Assembly (NCBI GenBank): GCA_918241715.1
Contig: CAKJYB010000007.1
Span: forward strand, 1-11,132
Direction of reading: 5' to 3'
DNA: 11,132 nucleotides
Source of the DNA: Clostridiales bacterium
Lineage (GTDB): Bacteria; Bacillota; Clostridia; Christensenellales; UBA1242
Below are positions 5,765 through 11,132 of the stretch, in pieces. The translations under genes and the position numbers were made by a program. The notes under the pieces are model-generated. The model saw only the letters and a program-made list of their open reading frames with translations. It was not told the origin of the DNA and ran no database searches. Position 1 is the stretch's first letter. Each line of letters opens with the position of its first letter.

Positions 5765-6431
5765 ATCCGTTTATCACTTCGTCATCATCTTGTTTTTTAA
5801 TGTTTGAAACACTTGAAATCATTGTAAGTCTTTGACAGGACACTTCATAAGCCAGTTTGTTTTCCACACTTCCGTCTGGCATTGTTTTTGTGTATCCCCT
5901 TGATTGAATTCTTCCAACAATCTCCATTTTGCAACCCACAACTTGACTTGCAATAAACCTTGCATTTCTTCCCCACAATATGCAAGGAATATAGTCCGAT
6001 TTGTGATAGTTCGTTCTGTTTACTGCAAGCAATATATCACAAATTTCTCTGTTGAATGGTGTCTTTCTGTAGATTGGTGGTTTGCACAAAAATCCAACAA
6101 GTTTGACTTCGTTCAAGTTTTCTTCTATGTTGTCAAAACTTAAATTTTTTGCAAAAAGGTGCAAGACAAGTTTGTTTCTTTCACTCTGCACTTTGTTGTA
6201 GCTTCTATACTCTCCTTCCACCTTGATATATGTGCCAACTTTGATGTCAATTCCAAGCAAATCTCTCTCAGAAATTGTTACCGGAATCAAATCTTTGCTG
6301 TCTGAAAGCCTTTTTACTTCCACAACAAAGTCATAAAATTTTTCTCCTTCCACTTCGTTTGACAATGTCAATCCTTGGCAAACAATTCCAGAAATTGTTG
6401 CAATATTTGTGTTTTCCTTAAGTGTTTCCAT
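5763..6431 (-). CDS. Tandem OB-fold single-strand DNA-binding (SSB-like) protein
   Basis: 222 residues with two OB-fold regions. The first is about residues 8-100, with GEKFYDFVVEVKRLS (29-43) and IPVTISERD (49-57). The second, about 105-205, is the more SSB-like, with YRKTPFNREICDILLAVNR (121-139), then DYIPCILWGRNARF and GRIQSR. Both patterns are typical of a clostridial family annotated as single-strand binding proteins, distinct from the main single-OB SSB. Its role is not established; ssDNA binding in replication or repair is inferred. The tail KKQDDDEVING resembles the acidic SSB tip but ends in NG instead of a terminal Pro-Phe. ATG at 6429-6431 has AAGGAG at 6442-6437, and this site starts 1 nt after the TGA of the deacetylase gene, so the two are almost certainly one operon. 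The terminator stem begins directly after its stop. Confidence 0.88.
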   Translation of the reverse strand: METLKENTNIATISGIVCQGLTLSNEVEGEKFYDFVVEVKRLSDSKDLIPVTISERDLLGIDIKVGTYIKVEGEYRSYNKVQSERNKLVLHLFAKNLSFDNIEENLNEVKLVGFLCKPPIYRKTPFNREICDILLAVNRTNYHKSDYIPCILWGRNARFIASQVVGCKMEIVGRIQSRGYTKTMPDGSVENKLAYEVSCQRLTMISSVSNIKKQDDDEVING

Positions 6432-6443
6432 CTTTTCTCCTTC

Positions 6444-7208
6444 TCAGTTTTTATGTTGCACACCATTTCTGTCAATTTCGTAATCTTTGTCATAAACAAG
6501 GTCCGAAATTGCCCCAACTTTATACCCCGAAACTTGCAATCTGTTTAAGACAAGTCTAAGTGCGTCCAAGATGTTGTCAGAGTTGTTGTGCATCAAAATT
6601 ATTGATCCGTTTTTAACTTTTGCCATAACTCTCTTTGAAATTTCACTTGCAGAGAGTCCTTTCCAGTCCAAGCTGTCCACGTCCCATTGAATTGTTTTTA
6701 GTCCAAGTTCTTTTGCACTTTCAATCAAATTGTTGTTGTAAGACCCAAATGGCGCCCTAAACAATTTTGGCTTTACGTTGCAAGTTTGTTCAATCTTTTT
6801 TAAAGACGCTTCAATTTCACTTTTTTGAGTCTTTTTAGACAACTTTGCCATGTCTGGATGTGTGTTTGAATGAGACCCAATTTCAAATCCTTCTTCGGCA
6901 ATTTTCTTTGCCATTTCTGGATAATCGTCAACCCAAAACCCAACAAGGAAAAAAGTTGCACCAACTTTATACTCTTTGAGTATGTCAATAATTCCCTGAG
7001 TTTTGTCTGCGCCCCATGCTGCATCAAAAGAAATCGCCACCTGTTTGTTTTCTGTTTCAACGCTGTATATTGGCACCATTCTTGTTGAATAGCCAAAATA
7101 AACTTGAGCAGAAGTTGCCCCGTCAACAGAGACGGCCAAGAGTACCATCACAAGCACAAGAGCAACAAAAAGTTTTATTGTTTTTGATTTGACAACATAA
7201 AAATGCAT
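6444..7208 (-). CDS. PdaB-like polysaccharide deacetylase (CE4/NodB fold), membrane-anchored or secreted
   Basis: 254 residues from ATG at 7206-7208, chosen because AAGGGA lies 8 nt upstream; an in-frame TTG at 7253 would add 15 residues before the hydrophobic segment and has no clear binding site. Residues about 9-30 form one hydrophobic helix (signal peptide or anchor), so the enzyme acts outside the membrane. The NodB domain motifs are SFDAAW (60-65), HSNTH (113-117), RAPFGSYN (141-148), WDVDSLDW (165-172) and ILMHN (194-198). The family removes acetyl groups from amino sugars in cell-wall or capsule polymers. SFDAAW in place of the usual TFDDG is typical of the PdaB branch: the second Asp, normally a metal ligand, is Ala here. 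In Bacillus PdaB acts in spore-cortex maturation; a spore role here is only inferred. Cotranscribed with the tandem-OB gene 12 nt downstream. Confidence 0.9.
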   Translation of the reverse strand: MHFYVVKSKTIKLFVALVLVMVLLAVSVDGATSAQVYFGYSTRMVPIYSVETENKQVAISFDAAWGADKTQGIIDILKEYKVGATFFLVGFWVDDYPEMAKKIAEEGFEIGSHSNTHPDMAKLSKKTQKSEIEASLKKIEQTCNVKPKLFRAPFGSYNNNLIESAKELGLKTIQWDVDSLDWKGLSASEISKRVMAKVKNGSIILMHNNSDNILDALRLVLNRLQVSGYKVGAISDLVYDKDYEIDRNGVQHKN

Positions 7209-7224
7209 TTCAAACTTCCCTTTT

Positions 7225-7253
7225 ATTTTAAAATTTAATGAAAAAATCGGCAA
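7225..7253 (-). promoter_or_regulatory. Tentative promoter of the deacetylase-OB operon
   Basis: Minus strand TTGCCG (7253-7248), 17 nt, then TAAAAT (7230-7225). The fit is moderate, and the implied start near 7218 would fall within the ribosome binding site, which counts against it. A second possibility is TCGACA (7288-7283) with CAAAAT 18 nt downstream, giving a leader of about 50 nt. I cannot decide between them. Confidence 0.3.
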
Positions 7254-7282
7254 GAGTTATTTTGACAGATTGTCCTTTATTG

Positions 7283-7298
7283 TGTCGATTGTTGTCGA
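7283..7298 (-). repeat. TCGACA direct repeat with 10-bp period upstream of the deacetylase
   Basis: Minus strand TCGACA at 7298-7293 and again at 7288-7283, one helical turn apart, in the 164-bp region between the upstream terminator and the deacetylase start. It could be an operator, or chance. The rest of this region is AT-rich with no other strong signal. Confidence 0.3.
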
Positions 7299-7370
7299 AA
7301 AACAAACCATTCAAAACAAACTTACATCTTATTGATATTAAACCTGTCCAAAAGATAGAACTTTTGCAAT

Positions 7371-7399
7371 AAAAAAGATGGACCAAAAATCCATCTTTT
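7371..7399 (-). terminator. Intrinsic terminator of the large surface-protein gene
   Basis: Minus strand: 10-bp stem AAAAGATGGA/TCCATCTTTT (7399-7390 with 7382-7373), 7-nt loop, ending in a run of six T's (7376-7371). It is 25 nt beyond the stop codon at 7427-7425. The complement could also act in the plus direction, but no plus-strand gene ends here. Confidence 0.9.
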
Positions 7400-7424
7400 C
7401 ATTTTATCAACTCATCTTTTCGTT

Positions 7425-10400
7425 TTACCAATAGAACACTCTAAGCTCCCAATCGCCGTTAAGTTTAAACCAAATAGTTGACTTTGCAAGCTTCTCTTCG
7501 TCCGTGTCGCTATCGGAAGAATATACTTTTGATGATCCCATCCAGAAGCAGTTCGTAATTTGAGCCGTGCTGCCATCAGACATGTTTACAAGAGCATTTT
7601 TTCTGCCACGTAATATTTTTCTTCCTGACCTGATTAGGTAAGAAACTGCTGCATCTGCATAACACTCGTCAATCACACAATTATCATCAACATACCCTAC
7701 AAATGACGCAATTCTTTTCAAGTAGGATGGAGCCGTCCCCAAACTAGCAGACCCATTTTTTACGGCCGAAGCAAAGAATTGACAGCCGTATGCAGTCCCA
7801 ACAAGTCCACCAATTCCACTCTTTGTGTCATCATTCACTCTATTAAGAGTATCAAGGGTGTTGGTTAAATTTATATTTTCCTTTGCCCAAGAACCTGAAT
7901 ACGTCTGTTCTTCATCAACACGATTTATATATCTATATACAAATTCAAATGCACAAGTAAGAGTCTCTCCTTTATATGTATATGCTATGCGTTCAATCTT
8001 ATAGTCAACACTTGAATCTGTTCCAAGTTTTTCCTTATAAACATTGTAGAAATAATGGTTGCTTGAAGAAAAATCACAATTATATGCCGTTGTTCTTTCA
8101 AACGTTGTGTTTTCTGCATGTCCAACAAGTGTGCCCACTTTTGTATATCCATTAACTTTGCAATTATTCAAGGTCAAATTCTTTATTGTTGCATTTTTTG
8201 TAAGACCAAACAATCCAACATAACTCCATTCTGGTTCGTCTATTTCAAGGTTTTGAATTTCATATCCATTTCCATCATAAGTTCCACTAAAACAGAATTC
8301 GTTTCCATTTAAATCAACACCACCGATAGGATTAAACGAAACTCCTGACATGTCGATATTGTTTTCTTGCCTAAAAATCTTTCCTTCAAATGTCTCATAA
8401 CTAGATGTTCCTTTCTTTGTCCTAACTTGATTGCTAAGCCAAATCAAATTCTCCACAGATGTGATTTTGTAGACATTTTGATTTAATTCTGGAGCAGTTC
8501 CATTTATATTGATATTCTCAAACAAAGCTTCAATTCTAAGTGATGAAACATCTACATTATAAGGATCAACAGCAAAAGTGTATGTCTTTTCGTGTGTCAA
8601 AATATATTTGTTATCTCCGTCAACAACATACATTCCGACATACCTTTCGTTTTCTTCGGCATCTCTTGCAGTCAATGTGACACTGCTGAAATATTCTATT
8701 TTCTCTTCGTTTATTATTGGTTTGTCATTTCTTTTATCAAAATCTAGTTCCTTATCAGTATAAAAGTGGTATCCCAATCTTGTCCTTGTTGCTGACTGCA
8801 TCCCTGCAAAAGAAAGCGTGTATGTGTTAACATTAAATTCGACATTGATACAAATTGGAATGTTGTTATTTAAAAGTGTGTGCTCTGTTGTGTCTTCCGC
8901 TATATCATAATACGTGCTTTCTCTTTTTATATTATTTTTTGTTTGTTCCATCAAAGTAGCAAACAATTCTTTAATATTTGTTTTTGTCTTAAACTCTCCA
9001 TTTTCAATATAATGCGCACTTACAATTTGTTCATTTCCAGTATAATCACTGATTCCATACAAGTAAATATACACACCAACAGGTTTGTATCCAACATGGG
9101 TCGTCAATTTATATGTATTTCCTGATACTGAAATTTCCACACCAACAGGAGCATCTCCTGCATCAGCCTTTTGATACTCTTTTGTTATATTTTCATATGC
9201 ATTAAAAAGATCACTTCTGTATGTAACAATATCATATGTAATCTCTGTTCTATCAACAAAGAAGTACAGCTGTGTAAGTTGAAGATACGTTTCTGAATAC
9301 GCCCCTGTTCCAAAAACATCTCCCACTCTTGTATAAAGAGACTGATTTGTCAAATTAAGATATCCATACTCGGTGTCTTCATCATGTCTTGTGTCCATGT
9401 CATAGTTTCCTGACATACTTACAATGCTATAAATTTTTTTCCCACTTATACTTTTGACGTAAGTGTAATAATACTTATACCCAAAATCCAAGTTTTGATT
9501 AAGAGTAAAGTCTTCTCCTATTTTCCATCCAGTCTTTGTTCCTACAATTGTATTTTTTCCATCGTTAAGAACTGCCGTAACATTATACGTGCACTTCTCA
9601 AAGACAAAATATATCTTGCTGATACTATATTTGTACCAATTTGTCAATAACGTCTGGTCAATTGTTCCACGGGAAAAATCTGAAGAGTTCAACTTTGTAC
9701 CATTATATGAGCCCGTAGTAACTTTTCTAAGTTTATACCCCATTCTTGGAGTTACTTTAAACTTGAAGTCGTCTTTATAATAATATTTCACACTTTTACT
9801 TGTTTCAGTTTTTGAAAAAGCTACATTTGATGTGTTGCTGTTGTATATTGTTGCAGTATTTCCTTTTAAAGCATTCCCACTATCGTCAACCATATTTACT
9901 TGCACAGACCCGATTTCTGCCTTAAAGCCAATGGTTATGGTTACATTTTGACTTGAATCAAATGCATGTCGTCTTGTGCCAAGATATGGAAATTGAATAT
10001 CAACTCCATTCTCTCCGTAATAGTAACGTGACGAATCTACGCTTACGTCTAGGTTGTGCCACCTTCTCTGTTCTGAAGAATGTGCACTATCTACCACGCT
10101 AACAAGATATGGGCTGTCCACATTAAGGAATTCGCCGCTTATATGCAACTTAAATAACGTTGACATATTGGATCTTCCTGTTACGCCGTTATACTTTTCG
10201 TAAGGTGCAGCCTTTAGAAATTTTACATTAAGTTCTGTTGCGCTATATGTACCATCCGTGGTCTGTGCATAAAAAGCATCCGTCTCTTGATTTGTGTATG
10301 TTGTTGAATTATTCTTCTTGTACTGCAATTTTACTTTGAATGTGCAGACAAAATCCTTTAGAATTGGGCTTGTTTTTCCGTAAAAATTCCCTAGTGTTTG

Positions 10401-11132
10401 TGCAGAATACGTATCTGACCTTGAGCTCAACAAATCATATACCGTTGTGTTGAAAGTCCAATATCTGTCGTAGTTATAATGTCCGGTCATATAGTCGTAA
10501 TCGCCATGCCATTTTGATACATTATGTCCACCAATGGTACCTTTATAGTCATAGTCATGACCATTGCTATAAAAGCTTTCTGCCCCTAATACAGACCTAC
10601 TCTCCCACGTAATATACTTTGGATTCGACCCCAAATCTGATGGCCATTCGTGATAAACGTTGCCATAATTATAGCCATTTACGAGAAAACATCCATAAAC
10701 TCTGTCTCCGTAAAATACTCCAACCAATCCACGTTTTTCAGTGGCAGTTATATCTCCCAAATTTATGCAGTTTGTAAGTGCATTGTCTTCTCTATAACCA
10801 GTTTTCCAGCCCCAATCAAAGTACTCATACTCAGACCCCAATTGCCCAACAATTCCACCAAAAATTTTAGAATTTGAAGAGCCGGTAATATCCCCATAAT
10901 TGATACATCTGTTTATTGTGGTTTTGTTGACAGCGTATCCAAGAATTCCACCAACATATGATGACATTTTACCATTTGAAGAACTAAAACCAAAAGAACA
11001 ATAGTTCACGCAGTCCCAAATCATAACCTTTTGCCCAGAAGAAGAGTATCCAACAATTCCACCAACATATCCACTATTGCCTTTTGAAAGGGATATGGTC
11101 CCAAAACTTCCAAGATTTGCACAATACTCAAC
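7425..11132 (-). CDS. Very large GLUG-repeat surface-type protein, partial (N-terminus outside window)
   Basis: The frame is open from the right edge to TAA at 7427-7425: 1,235 residues, numbered here from the edge. The ATG at 11024 is internal, since the 36 codons before it encode an intact repeat. Residues 1-159 are GLUG-type repeats: GGIVG/GGILG cores at 24-28, 61-65 and 92-96, and Cys-x-Asn-x-Gly-like turns at 4, 41, 76 and 122. The middle, about 10330-8510 in nucleotides, holds about four degenerate beta-rich units, each with a 'Y-x-V' start, a central GY and a closing 'FVFE/INVEF/IEALFE' strand, like divergent InlB B-repeats. Residues about 870-1235 form a second GLUG module (SVENLIWLSNQV, NNIDMSGVSFNPIGG, YVGLFG, GTLVGH, GIGGLVG, SFVGY). 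It ends in WELRVFYW with no LPXTG, membrane helix or SLH domain. Such proteins are extracellular; an adhesion or matrix role is inference. Export and anchoring signals may be in the missing part. Confidence 0.93.
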   Translation of the reverse strand, partial: VEYCANLGSFGTISLSKGNSGYVGGIVGYSSSGQKVMIWDCVNYCSFGFSSSNGKMSSYVGGILGYAVNKTTINRCINYGDITGSSNSKIFGGIVGQLGSEYEYFDWGWKTGYREDNALTNCINLGDITATEKRGLVGVFYGDRVYGCFLVNGYNYGNVYHEWPSDLGSNPKYITWESRSVLGAESFYSNGHDYDYKGTIGGHNVSKWHGDYDYMTGHYNYDRYWTFNTTVYDLLSSRSDTYSAQTLGNFYGKTSPILKDFVCTFKVKLQYKKNNSTTYTNQETDAFYAQTTDGTYSATELNVKFLKAAPYEKYNGVTGRSNMSTLFKLHISGEFLNVDSPYLVSVVDSAHSSEQRRWHNLDVSVDSSRYYYGENGVDIQFPYLGTRRHAFDSSQNVTITIGFKAEIGSVQVNMVDDSGNALKGNTATIYNSNTSNVAFSKTETSKSVKYYYKDDFKFKVTPRMGYKLRKVTTGSYNGTKLNSSDFSRGTIDQTLLTNWYKYSISKIYFVFEKCTYNVTAVLNDGKNTIVGTKTGWKIGEDFTLNQNLDFGYKYYYTYVKSISGKKIYSIVSMSGNYDMDTRHDEDTEYGYLNLTNQSLYTRVGDVFGTGAYSETYLQLTQLYFFVDRTEITYDIVTYRSDLFNAYENITKEYQKADAGDAPVGVEISVSGNTYKLTTHVGYKPVGVYIYLYGISDYTGNEQIVSAHYIENGEFKTKTNIKELFATLMEQTKNNIKRESTYYDIAEDTTEHTLLNNNIPICINVEFNVNTYTLSFAGMQSATRTRLGYHFYTDKELDFDKRNDKPIINEEKIEYFSSVTLTARDAEENERYVGMYVVDGDNKYILTHEKTYTFAVDPYNVDVSSLRIEALFENININGTAPELNQNVYKITSVENLIWLSNQVRTKKGTSSYETFEGKIFRQENNIDMSGVSFNPIGGVDLNGNEFCFSGTYDGNGYEIQNLEIDEPEWSYVGLFGLTKNATIKNLTLNNCKVNGYTKVGTLVGHAENTTFERTTAYNCDFSSSNHYFYNVYKEKLGTDSSVDYKIERIAYTYKGETLTCAFEFVYRYINRVDEEQTYSGSWAKENINLTNTLDTLNRVNDDTKSGIGGLVGTAYGCQFFASAVKNGSASLGTAPSYLKRIASFVGYVDDNCVIDECYADAAVSYLIRSGRKILRGRKNALVNMSDGSTAQITNCFWMGSSKVYSSDSDTDEEKLAKSTIWFKLNGDWELRVFYW

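Noticed and set aside
7209..7253. TTG start adding 15 residues to the deacetylase
   Set aside because: No good Shine-Dalgarno sequence precedes it and it would put a polar stretch before the signal helix; ATG at 7208 has AAGGGA upstream.
11022..11024. ATG as the start of the large surface protein
   Set aside because: The frame stays open to the window edge and the 36 codons before this ATG encode another intact GLUG repeat, so the gene is truncated by the window.
10650..11132. Repeated GGIVG/GGILG-coding DNA as a CRISPR or other DNA repeat array
   Set aside because: The similarity is at protein level with variable spacing and diverged codons, as expected for GLUG repeats; there are no conserved direct repeats with spacers.

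Overview
The window looks like chromosome from a low-GC Gram-positive bacterium (Bacillota), most likely a Clostridia-type organism. This is an inference from several signs. The genes include a metallo-beta-lactamase RNase J, a GreA, a PdaB-type polysaccharide deacetylase and a tandem-OB single-strand-binding protein of a kind common in Clostridia. Most genes have strong AAGGAG-type ribosome binding sites, there are textbook TTGACA/TATAAT promoters, and intrinsic terminators are plentiful. TGA is used as a stop codon at 6444-6446, directly before the ribosome binding site of the next gene, so the standard bacterial code fits and a mycoplasma-type code does not. I cannot name a genus.

Layout, left to right. 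1-390 (minus): a PAP2-family phosphatase that runs off the left edge. 457-2112 (minus): RNase J. 2183-3100 (minus): an uncharacterised multi-pass membrane protein. 3187-3657 (minus): GreA. 3658-3867: a divergent intergenic region with a perfect sigma-A promoter for greA, a terminator-like hairpin in the greA leader and three evenly spaced TTTTGCAA octamers. 3868-4173 (plus): a small DUF378-type membrane protein. 4229-5731 (plus): cofactor-independent phosphoglycerate mutase with its own promoter. 5737-5764: a bidirectional terminator shared with the convergent operon 5763-7208 (minus), which encodes the PdaB-like deacetylase followed by the tandem-OB protein. 7373-7399: a terminator. 7425 to the right edge (minus): the last 1,235 residues of a very large GLUG-repeat surface-type protein whose N-terminus lies outside the window.

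How the genes work together. The left half is RNA metabolism (RNA decay and transcript-cleavage rescue of RNA polymerase) around an unknown membrane protein. The centre is glycolysis. The right half is envelope remodelling and a probable adhesin or surface protein, with a DNA-binding OB protein joined to the deacetylase gene.

The most interesting signals are regulatory. Both greA and rnj appear to start from good sigma-A promoters, pass through a terminator-like hairpin plus T-tract about 25-40 nt into the transcript, and only then reach the ribosome binding site. Several genes also have terminator stems flush against their stop codons, the pattern expected where transcription runs ahead of translation. 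I found no CRISPR array, tRNA, rRNA, insertion sequence or phage gene.
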